This document shows, piece by piece, positions 1-8,355 of a stretch of 35,024 nucleotides of DNA (its first letter is position 1; each line of letters starts with the position of its first letter). Below the pieces are notes generated by a model, which made no database searches, had not been told where the DNA came from, and worked only from the letters and a program-made list of their open reading frames with translations. Both the position numbers and the translations under genes were made by a program. Location of the stretch: contig DAITVZ010000059.1 of the NCBI GenBank assembly GCA_036841525.1, forward strand, positions 1 to 35,024. Direction: 5' to 3'. The DNA comes from JAAYEA01 sp012689325 (GTDB lineage: Bacteria; Chloroflexota; Anaerolineae; JAAYEA01).

Positions 1-230
1 GGTGCGGCATGGAATGCCGGTGCGGCATGGAATGCCGGTGCGGCATGGAATGCCGACGCCGAGCTAAGGCGGCATGGAATGCCGGTGCGGCGCCTGATAG
101 AATCAGGCGTTGGCGTTCCGCGCCGCGGAGGCTCCGGAAGCCCGATTTCATCGGGCGCCGCCTGGTAGCGCGGCGATTGATCGCCGTGCGGGCTGGCGCG
201 CCAAGGCGACTGACGACTTGGCGCGAGCCC
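1..230. repeat. array of short palindromic repeats
   Basis: An 18-bp unit, GGTGCGGCATGGAATGCC, is repeated in tandem about three times from base 1, and its core GGCAT-GGA-ATGCC recurs near 70. Different short hairpins follow: 91-109 (8-bp stem, AGA loop), 140-156 (GCCCGAT, TTC loop), 172-185 (GGCGAT, 2-nt loop) and 197-225 (9-bp stem CGCGCCAAG). The GGCAT/ATGCC word is seen again at about 21277. No convincing gene lies in this stretch; the open frame through it is only the repeat read as codons. Confidence 0.8.
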
Positions 231-249
231 TGCCGCCAGCCCCCGAGAT

Positions 250-278
250 TTGCGCGTTTCGGCCATTGGTGGTAACAT
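250..278 (+). promoter_or_regulatory. sigma70-type promoter for the small RNA
   Basis: TTGCGC (250-255) and TAACAT (273-278) are separated by exactly 17 bp. This places a start near 285, at the beginning of a structured, terminator-ended region. The -10 matches the consensus at four of six bases, so the assignment rests partly on context. Confidence 0.5.
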
Positions 279-284
279 CCCTCT

Positions 285-496
285 AAACCCTGCTGTGTTT
301 GTGATGCAGCGACACGTTTTGAGCCAACATTTACACTAACGGGGATCGATCTCCTCTTTAAGAGGGACTGGAACGGTCGCAAGGCCGGGCCGACACCTCT
401 GGGTAGATTCCCACCTGCGCAAGCAGGTTCAAAACCCTCTTGCACACGGCACAGCGGGGCGCTAATCCCAGCCGCCAGGATACTGGCGGCTTTTTT
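285..496 (+). ncRNA. ssrS: candidate 6S RNA (RNA polymerase-binding small RNA)
   Basis: This is a roughly 210-nt non-coding unit with a promoter just upstream and a perfect intrinsic terminator at its end. CCCTGCTGTG (288-297) pairs with CACAGCGGGG (450-459) over 10 bp. The 5' strand continues as TTTG and the 3' strand is preceded by CGG, much like the closing stem and small bulge of known 6S RNAs (E. coli has TTCG opposite CGG). Inside, AAGAGGG (360-366) pairs with CCCTCTT (435-441), and a GCAA-capped hairpin lies at 413-428. A large unpaired region between the stems would be the central bubble. 6S RNA mimics an open promoter and sequesters the housekeeping holoenzyme. The structure was folded by eye; another structured RNA is possible. 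Confidence 0.5.
471..496 (+). terminator. intrinsic terminator of the small RNA
   Basis: A perfect 8-bp stem, GCCGCCAG/CTGGCGGC, with loop GATA is followed directly by six T. It is directional: read on the minus strand there is no T-run, so it does not terminate the convergent lipoprotein gene. Confidence 0.85.
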
Positions 497-507
497 CGTC
501 CCCCCGG

Positions 508-2352
508 CTACCTCAGCCGCGCCGCCACCTCGTCGCGCAGCGCCTCGTCCCCCGCCGCCACGATCACCGCCGCGTCCTCCAGCGCCGCCAGCCGGCAGGT
601 GAGCACCCGCGCCTCGACGGACCACTCCAGCTCGGCCACCCCGTCGGGCGTGACCAGGAAGACGTCCTCTGCTTGCAGCCAGGCGGGCAGCGTCGCCTGC
701 ACCGCCACCCCCTCCCGCGCCCGGAAGGCATAGGCGGGCGAGGGCTCCGGCGCGGGCTGCCCGGCGGCCCAAGCCCGCCGCTCCCAGGCGTAATCGAGGT
801 TCACCACCGGGATGACCGCGGCGCGCTCGCCGACGATGGGACGGGCCAGCGCCTTGCCCCCCTCCACCCACGCCGGGGCGGCGGGCTCGCCATAGAGCAG
901 CAGCTCGCCCAGCGCCGCCAGCACCCCGTTCTGCCGCCCGATCTCGGCCCAGAGCTCGGGCGCCGCGGCGGCCAGCGCCGGGGAGTAGGCGGACCAAAAG
1001 ACGCCCTTGGCCCCGGCGGCCACTTGCAGCCAAAGCTGCGCCCGCAGCTCGGCGGCGGTGGGCAGGCGGCCCCAAGTGTCGGCCTCCGCCGCGCCCCACG
1101 GCGCCAACCCCAGCCCTTGCGCCCAGGTCCAGACCGGCCCCGGCCCGGCCAGCGCGCGCAGCGCCAGCGTGTCCGTATAAACCTCCTCCAGCGCGTGGGA
1201 GCCCGCCCAGCGCGGCCCCGGCGCGTCGATGGCGTAGCGCGCCAGCCCCGCCGCGTCGGCCAGCGGGGCGAGGTCCGCTGAGAGCTCGGCGGCGCCCAGG
1301 TCCAGGTAGGTGAGGTGCGCCGTGGCCTGTTGATAGGCCCGCTCGGCGGCCTCCAGCTCGGCGGCGGGGCGGCCCAGCGCCTCCACCACCAGCGCCAGGA
1401 TGGCGGGGTCGTCGGCAAAGGCCGCCAACTGGGCCGGATCGGCGGGATAGCGCGGGATCGCCGCCGCGCGGAGCCCCTCCTCGTCGCGCAGGAGCGTCCA
1501 GAAGGGGTCGCCCTGCGCCTCGGGCAGCGGGACGATCACCGTGTTAAAGCCCTGCCCCCGCAGCGCCCGCAGCGCCTCCTCCCCCAGCTCGGCGGGATCG
1601 GGCCGCGCGCCGATGGGAAAGAACGCCGCGCGCGGCCGGATATCGCCCCACGCCGAGACCGCCGCGCCGTCTTGGGTGCGCCCGCGCACCTCCACGGCGG
1701 CCCGGCCCAATAGCGGAGGCGGGACCGGCGGCGTCAGCGCCAGCAGCGCCACCTCGCCGGGGGCCAGGTCGCGCTGCCGGAACTCGGCGGGGACCGGGTC
1801 GCCGCCCAGCCGCGCCTCCTCCAGGTGGATGAGCGCCGTCGGCGAGTCGTTGCGCGCGAAAACCAGCAATCGCCGCCCATCCGCCGCCGCGGTCAGGTAG
1901 CTGATGGCGAGCGGCGACTCGGCCAGGGGGATGGTCGCGGGCTCGGCGCGGGGCATGGCCGGCCGCCAGTCCAGCGTCGCCGCGCGCGCCGCCCCGTCCA
2001 GCCGGATCGTCCAGGCCGCCACGCCCCCCGCCGGAAGCGGGTCCGGAGAGACGCGCGACCAACTCGCCGCCTGGCCCGCGGGCGCGGCCAATCCGCTCAG
2101 CCGCACCGGCAGCGGTCCCTCGTTGCGCAGGTAGGCCCGCAAGAGCCCGCCCTCCGGCGACCAGTCCCACCCCAACAGCGCCAGCTTGGGCTCCCGCGGC
2201 GAGGCGGTCGGCGTGGGGGACGGCGCGGCCAGCGTGGTGGGGGGCGGGGTCGGCGGCGGCGTGGGCGAGGCGGCGGGCTCGCAAGCCGCCAGCCACAGCG
2301 CGCACAAGAGGACGAGGAGCCATCTGATGTCGTGCATGGTCGTTCCGCGCAT
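508..2352 (-). CDS. lipoprotein with glycosidase-like barrel, function unknown
   Basis: A 614-residue secreted lipoprotein. The signal segment ends in the lipobox LAAC (Cys24) and is followed by a Pro/Thr/Ser-rich linker to about residue 50. The next ~200 residues look like beta-rich repeats with prolines. The stretch from about 250 to 480 has the rhythm of a TIM-barrel glycosidase-like domain (GFNTVIVPL..., ...AAGAKGVFWSAYSP), and a small beta domain ends the protein. No certain catalytic acid pair is visible, so enzymatic activity is not claimed. The ATG at 2352 has GGAGGG five to six bases upstream, and a clear promoter lies at 2379-2407. It is transcribed divergently from the sensor kinase. 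It is one of several secreted barrel-like proteins in this window. Confidence 0.75.
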   Translation of the reverse strand: MRGTTMHDIRWLLVLLCALWLAACEPAASPTPPPTPPPTTLAAPSPTPTASPREPKLALLGWDWSPEGGLLRAYLRNEGPLPVRLSGLAAPAGQAASWSRVSPDPLPAGGVAAWTIRLDGAARAATLDWRPAMPRAEPATIPLAESPLAISYLTAAADGRRLLVFARNDSPTALIHLEEARLGGDPVPAEFRQRDLAPGEVALLALTPPVPPPLLGRAAVEVRGRTQDGAAVSAWGDIRPRAAFFPIGARPDPAELGEEALRALRGQGFNTVIVPLPEAQGDPFWTLLRDEEGLRAAAIPRYPADPAQLAAFADDPAILALVVEALGRPAAELEAAERAYQQATAHLTYLDLGAAELSADLAPLADAAGLARYAIDAPGPRWAGSHALEEVYTDTLALRALAGPGPVWTWAQGLGLAPWGAAEADTWGRLPTAAELRAQLWLQVAAGAKGVFWSAYSPALAAAAPELWAEIGRQNGVLAALGELLLYGEPAAPAWVEGGKALARPIVGERAAVIPVVNLDYAWERRAWAAGQPAPEPSPAYAFRAREGVAVQATLPAWLQAEDVFLVTPDGVAELEWSVEARVLTCRLAALEDAAVIVAAGDEALRDEVAARLR

Positions 2353-2378
2353 GGAATCCCTCCGCGAGGGTCCCGCCC

Positions 2379-2407
2379 ATTATAGCGGAGCCCGCGCGAA
2401 ATGGCAA
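2379..2407 (-). promoter_or_regulatory. sigma70-type promoter of the lipoprotein gene
   Basis: Read on the minus strand: TTGCCA (2407-2402), 17-bp spacer, TATAAT (2384-2379). The predicted start near 2372 leaves a leader of about 20 nt. Confidence 0.8.
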
Positions 2408-2540
2408 CCGGGCCCCGCGCGTATCCCGCGTCCCACCTTTCCCGTCTGAATGAGCAGATGCGGCGAATCCGCGGGGCGCTGTGGCTGCCCCGCGCGCCGG
2501 CGAGGGGACCGATGCCAACCCACCACAGGATGCCCATATC

Positions 2541-3542
2541 ATGCTTGATGCCTTGCGCCTGAGCGATCTGCTGGGCCAGCCCCGCTGGCAAGCGTGCCTC
2601 GACCGGCTGGCGGCCCTGGCCCCGGCCGCCGAGCTCTGGCTGCTGGACCCCGAGGGCGCCCCCATCGCCGCCTCCCCCGCCGCCGACCTGCCCGGCCCAC
2701 TGGGCGACCTCTGCGCCGCGCCGGTGTGCGTGCAGGGGCGGGCGCTGGGCGCGCTGGCGGCCCGCTCGGTGGATGCCGACACGCTCTCCGCCTGGGCCGG
2801 GCTGTTGAGCGCCCTCGCCGAGGCGGCCCACGAGCAACAGGCCGCCGCCGCTGGCTTTGTCTCCACCGTCGCCCACCAGCTCAAGGCGCCGATGACCGCC
2901 ATCAAGGGCTTTGCCGCCCTGCTGGCCGGGCAGTTCGCCGGGCCGCTTTCCCCCACCCAGCGCGAGTACCTGCGCATCACCGCCGCCAACATCGACCGGC
3001 TCGCCGCGCTGCTGGACGACCTGCGCGACCTGGCCGAGCTGGACGCCGGCGGCCCGCCGCTGCATCTCCAGCCCGTGGCCGTGGCGCCCCTGGCCGAGGG
3101 GCTCCTCGAATCGCGCGCCGCCACCGCCCGCGCCCGCGACCTGCGGCTGGCCTGCCGCGCCGAGGGGGAGCCGCGCCCCGCCTGGGCTGATCCCGACGCC
3201 CTCCGGCGCATCCTGAGCGAGTTGGTGGCCAACGCCTGCCAATACACCCCCGACGGCGGCCGGATCGAGGTCTCTATCGCGAACGGCCCCGCCGCCCCGG
3301 GCGAGCCGCCCCGCCTGTGGGTCCGCGTGGCCGACTCGGGGATCGGCATCGCCGCCGAGGACCAGCCCCGCGTCTTTGACCTCTTTTTCCGGGCCGATGA
3401 CCCCCTGATGCGCGACACCGAGGGCTCCGGCCTGGGCCTCGCCATCGCCCAGCGGCTGGCCGCGCGCCTCGGCGGCGAGATCGCCTTGCAGAGCGCCCCA
3501 GGCGCGGGCAGCGCCTTCACCCTCCGCCTCCCCGCCGCCTGA
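2541..3542 (+). CDS. sensor histidine kinase
   Basis: A 333-residue kinase. An N-terminal region of about 100 residues looks like a small GAF-like input domain without membrane segments, so the protein is probably cytosolic. A HisKA dimerisation domain follows with the H-box AHQLKAP; the phospho-accepting His is residue 112. The HATPase_c domain shows the N box (ELVANACQYTP), G1 (DSGIGI), an F box and G2 (GSGLGLAIA). It would autophosphorylate and pass phosphate to a response regulator, none of which is encoded nearby, so it is an orphan here. The start is uncertain: a GTG at 2481 adds 20 residues rich in Pro, Ala and polar residues. I prefer the ATG at 2541, which opens a Leu-rich helix. Confidence 0.88.
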   Translation: MLDALRLSDLLGQPRWQACLDRLAALAPAAELWLLDPEGAPIAASPAADLPGPLGDLCAAPVCVQGRALGALAARSVDADTLSAWAGLLSALAEAAHEQQAAAAGFVSTVAHQLKAPMTAIKGFAALLAGQFAGPLSPTQREYLRITAANIDRLAALLDDLRDLAELDAGGPPLHLQPVAVAPLAEGLLESRAATARARDLRLACRAEGEPRPAWADPDALRRILSELVANACQYTPDGGRIEVSIANGPAAPGEPPRLWVRVADSGIGIAAEDQPRVFDLFFRADDPLMRDTEGSGLGLAIAQRLAARLGGEIALQSAPGAGSAFTLRLPAA

Positions 3543-3552
3543 CCCCGCCTAT

Positions 3553-3581
3553 TTGGCGCGGCGCCGCGATGATGCTATAAT
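3553..3581 (+). promoter_or_regulatory. sigma70-type promoter of the prfA operon
   Basis: TTGGCG (3553-3558), 17-bp spacer, TATAAT (3576-3581). The predicted start near 3588 gives a leader of about 73 nt carrying a hairpin at 3597-3622. Confidence 0.85.
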
Positions 3582-3596
3582 ACGCTGGTCAACCTG

Positions 3597-3622
3597 GAGC
3601 CCCTTGAGCCTTCGAGGGGCTC
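3597..3622 (+). promoter_or_regulatory. hairpin in the prfA leader
   Basis: GAGCCCCT (3597-3604) pairs with AGGGGCTC (3615-3622) around a 10-nt loop, about 10 nt after the predicted start site. The following bases are CTGTTGTCG, too weak a T-run for a strong terminator. It may be a stabilising 5' stem or a weak attenuator. Confidence 0.5.
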
Positions 3623-3660
3623 TGTTGTCGCCATAGGTCTCAGCAGAGGGAACATAAGGT

Positions 3661-4740
3661 ATGGAAGATAGCCTGGCGCTGATCGAGCGCAGATACGAAG
3701 AACTGAACGAGCTCCTGGCCAGCCCCGAGGTGGTGGTGGACCCGGACCGGGTCCGCGAGTACGCCCAGGAGCAGGCGGGGATCGCCCCCACCGTGGACAA
3801 GTACCGCCAGCTCGTGCGCGTCCGCGCCGAGCTCGCCTCCGCCCACGAGATGCTCGCCGAGGCCGACGACGACGAGATGCGCGCGCTGGCCCAAGAGGAG
3901 GCCCATCACCTGGCCGCCCAACAGGCCGCGCTGGAGGACGAGCTGCGCCTGCTGCTCGTCCCCACCGACCCCAACGACAAGCGCAACGTCATCGTCGAGA
4001 TTCGCGCCGGCGCCGGCGGCGACGAGGCCGGGCTCTTTGCCGGCGACCTCTATCGCATGTACAACCGCTACGCCGAGCTGCGCAACTGGAAGACCGAGCT
4101 GATCAGCGAGAGCACCACCGGCGTCGGCGGCTTTAAGGAAGTGATCTTTCAGCTTCGCGGCGCGGGGGCCTATTCCCGGCTCAAATACGAGAGCGGCGTC
4201 CACCGCGTGCAGCGTGTCCCCACCACCGAGTCCGCCGGGCGCATCCATACCTCCACCGCCACCGTCGCCGTCCTCCCCGAGGTGGGCGAGGTGGAGATCA
4301 ACATCAACCCCGAGGACATCCGCATGGACGTCTATCGCTCCTCCGGCGCCGGCGGCCAGCACATGCAAAAGAACTCGACCGCCATCCGCCTGACCCACCT
4401 GCCCACGGGGATGGTCGTCTCGTGCGAGAACGAGCGCTCGCAACTGCAGAACCGCATCCGGGCCATGGCCGTGTTGCGCGCCCGGCTCTATGCCATGGAG
4501 CAGGAAAAGCAGCACGCCGCCGTGGAGAGCGCCCGGCGCTCCCAGGTCGGCAGCGGCGACCGCAGCGAAAAGATCCGCACCTACAACTTTCCCCAAAACC
4601 GCGTCACCGACCACCGCATCAACCTGTCGGTCTATCAGCTCGAGACGGTGCTGCAAGGCGATCTGGACGAGTTCATCGAGGCGCTGACCAGCGCGGACCA
4701 GGCGGAGCGACTCCAGGCCGCGGGCCTGGAGCGCGGCTAA
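3661..4740 (+). CDS. prfA: peptide chain release factor 1
   Basis: A 359-residue class I release factor that reads UAA and UAG and triggers peptide release on the ribosome. The GGQ motif is at 231-233 (GAGGQHMQKNS), and its Gln is the substrate of the downstream methyltransferase. The tripeptide after HRVQRV is Pro-Thr-Thr (187-189), matching the P-x-T codon-recognition motif of RF1 and not the SPF of RF2. Length is typical of the family. It is first in an operon with prmC, 21 bp downstream, and is preceded by a consensus promoter. RF1 is notable because four genes in this window end with a TAG inside a repeat. Confidence 0.97.
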   Translation: MEDSLALIERRYEELNELLASPEVVVDPDRVREYAQEQAGIAPTVDKYRQLVRVRAELASAHEMLAEADDDEMRALAQEEAHHLAAQQAALEDELRLLLVPTDPNDKRNVIVEIRAGAGGDEAGLFAGDLYRMYNRYAELRNWKTELISESTTGVGGFKEVIFQLRGAGAYSRLKYESGVHRVQRVPTTESAGRIHTSTATVAVLPEVGEVEININPEDIRMDVYRSSGAGGQHMQKNSTAIRLTHLPTGMVVSCENERSQLQNRIRAMAVLRARLYAMEQEKQHAAVESARRSQVGSGDRSEKIRTYNFPQNRVTDHRINLSVYQLETVLQGDLDEFIEALTSADQAERLQAAGLERG

Positions 4741-4761
4741 GCCGTCCACCCCGGCGGAGCG

Positions 4762-5676
4762 ATGCCCATGCCCCAGCCCCCCCGCGCCGATGCGCCCGAC
4801 CTGGCCCCCCCGCCCGGGCTGACCGTGGCCGCGGCGGCGCGCTGGGCCGCCGGGCTGCTGGCCGAGCGGGGCGTGCCGGAGAGCCGCCTGGATGCCGAGC
4901 TCTTGCTGGCCCGCCTCCTGGGCTGGGACCGCGCCGCGCTCCACGCCCACCCCGACCGCCCGCTGGGCGAGTCGGAGGCGCGCGAGTACGCCCATTGGGT
5001 GGCCCGCCGCCGCGCGCGGGAGCCGCTGCCCTATATCACCGGCGTGGCCGCCTTTTACGGCCTCGAGCTTGCCGTGACGCCCGACGTGCTCATCCCCCGC
5101 CCCGAGACCGAGCTGCTGGTGGAGCTGGCCCTGGGCCATCTTCGCCGGGCTGGCCTGGCGCGGCCCCTCGTCGCCGACGTGGGGACCGGCAGCGGCGCCA
5201 TCGCCATCGCCCTGGCCCGCGCGCTCCCCGGCGCCCGCGTGCTGGCCGTGGACCTCTCCGCCGCGGCGCTGCGGGTGGCCGCCGCCAACGCCCGCCGCCA
5301 CGGCGTCGGCGCGCGGATCGGCTTTTGGCAGGGCGACCTGCTGGCCGCCTGCGCCGGGCCGCTGGACCTGCTGCTGGCGAACCTGCCCTACATCCGCCCG
5401 GACGAGCGGCCGGGGCTGGAGCCCGAGGTGGGCGTCCACGAGCCGTGGCTGGCGCTGGATGGCGGGCCCGACGGGCTGGCCCTGGTGCGCCGGCTGCTCC
5501 GGCAGGCGGCGACGCGCCTCGCCCCCGGCGGGCTGGCGCTGTTCGAGATCGGCGCCGCGCAGGGGCCCGCCGCCCTGGCCGCGGCCCGCGAGGCTTGCCC
5601 CGCGGCGGCGGTCTCGCTGCGGCAGGACTACGCCGGATTGGATCGCGTGGTCGAGATTCACGCGGGAGGAGCCTAG
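4762..5676 (+). CDS. prmC: release factor glutamine N5-methyltransferase
   Basis: A 304-residue SAM-dependent methyltransferase that modifies the GGQ glutamine of release factors. An N-terminal helical domain (to about 100) binds the factor. The Rossmann domain has the SAM motif DVGTGSG (139-145). The active-site tetrapeptide, NPPY in the reference enzymes, reads NLPY here (Asn207), so the second position is changed while Asn and Tyr are kept. The ATG at 4762 follows GGAG; a second ATG lies two codons on. Adjacency to prfA is the classic arrangement and makes the assignment firm. Confidence 0.95.
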   Translation: MPMPQPPRADAPDLAPPPGLTVAAAARWAAGLLAERGVPESRLDAELLLARLLGWDRAALHAHPDRPLGESEAREYAHWVARRRAREPLPYITGVAAFYGLELAVTPDVLIPRPETELLVELALGHLRRAGLARPLVADVGTGSGAIAIALARALPGARVLAVDLSAAALRVAAANARRHGVGARIGFWQGDLLAACAGPLDLLLANLPYIRPDERPGLEPEVGVHEPWLALDGGPDGLALVRRLLRQAATRLAPGGLALFEIGAAQGPAALAAAREACPAAAVSLRQDYAGLDRVVEIHAGGA

Positions 5677-6012
5677 ATGGCACAGACGTTGCGCGATTGG
5701 CAGGCCGAGGTGGATCGCTGGGTGGCGGAGGCGGGCGGCGGCTATTGGGCGCCCCTCTCCAACCTCGCCCGGGTCACCGAGGAGGTCGGCGAGCTGGCCA
5801 GGCTGGTGAACCACCTCTATGGCGAAAAGCCCAAGAAATCCAGCGAGGCCGCCCAGGAGCTGGGCATCGAGATCTGCGACGTCATTTTCGCGCTGATCTG
5901 CCTGGCCAACCGCGAGGGGCTGGATTTGGAGCGCGAATGGGAGCGCATGATGGAGAAATACCGCGCCCGCGACCAGGGGCGCTTTGCCAACCAAGAAAGG
6001 ACGGCGCCATGA
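5677..6012 (+). CDS. MazG-like nucleotide pyrophosphohydrolase
   Basis: A 111-residue all-alpha NTP pyrophosphatase of the MazG superfamily. The metal-binding pattern is present: EExxE at 35-39 (TEEVGE) and ExxD at 65-68 (EICD). Such enzymes hydrolyse (d)NTPs to NMP and pyrophosphate for house-cleaning; the exact substrate cannot be read from sequence. It starts directly after the prmC stop and its own stop overlaps the next start (ATGA), so it is translationally coupled on both sides. GGAGGA precedes the start by a few bases. Confidence 0.88.
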   Translation: MAQTLRDWQAEVDRWVAEAGGGYWAPLSNLARVTEEVGELARLVNHLYGEKPKKSSEAAQELGIEICDVIFALICLANREGLDLEREWERMMEKYRARDQGRFANQERTAP

Positions 6013-6995
6013 AAAAGCTCTTGCTGGAAACCGGCATCCATCGCGACGGGCTGAGCCTGCTGGCCGGGCAGGTGGAGGTCATCGGCCCCATCCCCGACCA
6101 CGCCAAGGTGCGGGAGATCCTGCGCGGCGGGGTGCACGGGCTCATCACCTCGTCGGCGCTCCCCGTCACCGAGGAGCTGATGGCCAGCGCGCCGCTGTTG
6201 GAGGCCGTGGGCCGCCCCGGCGTCGGCGTGGACAATGTGGACCTGGCCGGGGCCACCAACCAGGGCGTGCTGGTGGTCTATACCCCCGACGCCCCCACCG
6301 AGTCCACCGCCGAGCACGCCGTGGCGCTGATGCTGGCGCTGGCCAAGCAGGTGCGCCCCGGCGATATCACCATCCGCGCGGCGGGGTTCAAGCACCGCCG
6401 CGAGTACGTCGGCGTGGAGCTGCTGGGCAAGACGCTGGGCGTGGTGGGGCTGGGCCGGATCGGCCGCCGCGTGGCCGAGATTTGCGGCAAGGGGCTGGGG
6501 ATGCGCGTGCTGGCGTTTGACCCCTACCTCACCGCCGCGCAGGCCCAGGCGCTGGGCGTGGAGCCGCGCGCCGAGCTGGAGAGCGTCGTCCGCGAGGCCG
6601 ACTTTCTCACCGTCCACACCCCGCTCACCGAAGGGACCCGCGGGCTGATCGGCGCGCGCGAGCTGGCGCTGATGAAGCCCACCGCCTACCTGATCAACGT
6701 GGCGCGCGGGCCCATCGTGGACGAGGGGGCGCTCCTGGAGACCTTGCGCGCCAGGCGCATCGCCGGCGCCGGGCTAGACGTCTTTGACGTGGAGCCGATC
6801 CCCTTCCCGCACCCGCTGCTCGAGCTGGATAACGTGGTGCTGACGCCGCACCTGGCCAGCTTTACCGAGGACGGCAACCGCAAGATGGGCGTCGGCGTCG
6901 CCGAGCAGATGCTCAAGGCGCTGGCCGGCGAGCGCCCCGATTTCCTGGCCAACCCGCCGGTCTGGGCCCGCGGGACGCGGGTCAAGGCCCCATGA
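6009..6995 (+). CDS. D-2-hydroxyacid dehydrogenase (phosphoglycerate dehydrogenase-like)
   Basis: A 328-residue NAD-dependent D-2-hydroxyacid dehydrogenase. The nucleotide-binding loop GLGRIG is at 147-152. The catalytic triad of the family is visible: Arg233 (NVARGP), Glu262 (DVEP) and His281 (TPHL). It has only the two core domains and lacks the C-terminal ACT/ASB domains of long SerA enzymes. It could be a short 3-phosphoglycerate dehydrogenase or another 2-hydroxyacid dehydrogenase. The ATG overlaps the previous stop and its stop overlaps the HAD gene start (ATGA both times). The partner HAD phosphatase would fit a phosphorylated serine-type route, but that is inference. Confidence 0.88.
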   Translation: MKKLLLETGIHRDGLSLLAGQVEVIGPIPDHAKVREILRGGVHGLITSSALPVTEELMASAPLLEAVGRPGVGVDNVDLAGATNQGVLVVYTPDAPTESTAEHAVALMLALAKQVRPGDITIRAAGFKHRREYVGVELLGKTLGVVGLGRIGRRVAEICGKGLGMRVLAFDPYLTAAQAQALGVEPRAELESVVREADFLTVHTPLTEGTRGLIGARELALMKPTAYLINVARGPIVDEGALLETLRARRIAGAGLDVFDVEPIPFPHPLLELDNVVLTPHLASFTEDGNRKMGVGVAEQMLKALAGERPDFLANPPVWARGTRVKAP

Positions 6996-7657
6996 GCGAG
7001 CCGGGGGGCCCGTCCCCCGCTCCCGCGTTGGGGCGCGGCCTGCGCGCGGTCCTCTTCGACCTGGACGGCACGCTCATCGCCGTGGACCGCCAGGCCGCCG
7101 CGGCGCGCTCCGGCCTGCTGCGGCGCGCGGTCAAGCGCGCCTGGCTGTGGGCCGAGACGCCCGTCAATTACCTGCTGGCCTGGTCCGAGCGGCTGGGCGT
7201 GGATACCGACGTGGTTTTTCAGGCGGACCGCTTCCGCCGGCTGCGGGGCATCGGCACCAGCCGCCAGTCGCGGCTGGCCCCCGGCGCGGCGGAGCTGCTG
7301 CTCTCGCTGCGGGGGCGTTACCGGCTCGCCGTGGTGACCTCCCGCGCGCGGCGGGCCGCCGCGGGGCTCTTGGCGGCGCACGGGCTGGCGGACCTCTTCG
7401 AGGTGGTGACCACGCGCCAGGACACCTGGCTGCTCAAGCCCACCGGGTCGCCGGTGCGGCGGACGGCGCGGCTCTTGGGGGTAGCCCCGGAGGCGTGCTT
7501 GATGGTGGGCGATACCGCCTGGGACATCCGCGCCGGACGGTCGGCGGGCGCGCGGACGGTAGGGGTGCTCTCGGGGCTCGGCTCGGAGGCGCAACTGCGC
7601 CGCGCCCGCGCCGATCTCGTGCTGCGCGACGTGTCCGAGCTGGGGGCGTGGCTGTAG
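6992..7657 (+). CDS. HAD-superfamily hydrolase
   Basis: A 221-residue haloacid dehalogenase-type phosphatase. Motif I is DLDGT (23-27, nucleophile Asp23). Motif II is the Thr/Ser in AVVTSRA, motif III a Lys in WLLKPTG, and motif IV GDTAWD. A helical cap lies between motifs I and II, as in the phosphoglycolate phosphatase/beta-phosphoglucomutase group. The substrate is not determined. It is the last gene of the prfA operon, and its TAG stop (7655-7657) is the first three bases of TAGGGGC, an end of the dispersed hairpin repeat. Confidence 0.88.
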   Translation: MSEPGGPSPAPALGRGLRAVLFDLDGTLIAVDRQAAAARSGLLRRAVKRAWLWAETPVNYLLAWSERLGVDTDVVFQADRFRRLRGIGTSRQSRLAPGAAELLLSLRGRYRLAVVTSRARRAAAGLLAAHGLADLFEVVTTRQDTWLLKPTGSPVRRTARLLGVAPEACLMVGDTAWDIRAGRSAGARTVGVLSGLGSEAQLRRARADLVLRDVSELGAWL

Positions 7658-7768
7658 GGGCGTATAACGGGCCGCGTATCGCGCCCCTCCCCCAACGCGT
7701 TGGGGGAGGGGGCAGGGGGAGAGGGTCTGCGCCTCGCGCCGACGGGGCAATTCTGGAATTGCCCCTAC
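7654..7768. repeat. hairpin repeat cluster between convergent genes
   Basis: The 107-bp gap between the HAD and def stops is filled with repeats. GGGGCG just after the HAD stop can pair with CGCCCC at 7682-7687. A 28-nt perfect palindrome lies at 7684-7711 (stem CCCCTCCCCCAA, centre CGCG). A 22-nt element at 7744-7765 has stem GGGGCAATTC/GAATTGCCCC and a TG centre. The last one runs into CTAC, which supplies the def stop. The hairpins could end transcription on both strands, but no strong T-run is present. Confidence 0.8.
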
Positions 7769-8289
7769 TCTTCTTCTTCCTCATCCTCGTGCGAGACCTG
7801 CCAGAGGTCGTCGTCGCTCTGCACGCGGTCCACGTACAGCACGCCGTCCAGGTGGTCCAGCTCGTGCTGCAGCGCCTGGGCGAGCAGCCCCTCGCCGTGC
7901 ACGCGGACCTGGCGGCCCCGCGCGTCCTGCGCCTTGACCACCGCGTCCATCGCCCGCACCACCTTGCCCATATAGCCGGGCACGGAAAGGCAGGCCTCCT
8001 GCACCTCTTTTTCGTCGCTGGCCTGGATGATCTCGGGGTTGCAGAGGATGTAGGTCTTTTCGGGCTTGACCACGCGCCCTTCCTCGTCCTCCTCGGCGGG
8101 CATCCCGATCACCACCACCCGCAGGGGCACGCCGATCTGCGGCGCGGCCAGCCCCAGCCCGTTCGCCGCGTCCAGCGTCTCCAGCATGTCATCCACCAAA
8201 GCTTGCAGGCTGGCGTCGAAGCGATGGACCTTTTTCGCCTTGCCGCGCAGCCGCTCGTCGCCGATCACCAGGATATCTCGCGTGGTCAT
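7765..8289 (-). CDS. def: peptide deformylase
   Basis: A 174-residue metalloenzyme that removes the N-formyl group from nascent proteins. All three family motifs are intact: GLGLAAPQ (44-51), EACLS (98-102, metal ligand Cys100) and HELDH (142-146, His142 and His146 with catalytic Glu143). An acidic tail of repeated Asp/Glu ends the protein. I take the ATG at 8289 as start because AGAGG lies five bases before it; a GTG two codons earlier is possible. Its own promoter is at 8316-8344. The TAG stop is provided by the GCCCCTAC end of a hairpin repeat. Confidence 0.96.
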   Translation of the reverse strand: MTTRDILVIGDERLRGKAKKVHRFDASLQALVDDMLETLDAANGLGLAAPQIGVPLRVVVIGMPAEEDEEGRVVKPEKTYILCNPEIIQASDEKEVQEACLSVPGYMGKVVRAMDAVVKAQDARGRQVRVHGEGLLAQALQHELDHLDGVLYVDRVQSDDDLWQVSHEDEEEEE

Positions 8290-8315
8290 GGACACCTCTT
8301 GCTCATAATGCCCCC

Positions 8316-8344
8316 AGTTTATCCCATCCGGCCCGCGCGGTCAA
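8316..8344 (-). promoter_or_regulatory. promoter of def
   Basis: On the minus strand: TTGACC (8344-8339), 17-bp spacer, TAAACT (8321-8316). It stands back to back with the tRNA promoter at 8356-8384. Confidence 0.7.
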
Positions 8345-8355
8345 ATGGCCGCGAT

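Noticed and set aside
9..275. 88-residue Arg-rich plus-strand protein at the window start
   Set aside because: The codons are produced by the palindromic repeats, and there is no ribosome-binding site or homologous-looking domain.
1544..3520. long minus-strand frame spanning the lipoprotein and kinase genes
   Set aside because: It covers two well-supported genes in other frames, and its composition (Arg/Ala/Ser-rich) is typical of high-GC shadow frames.
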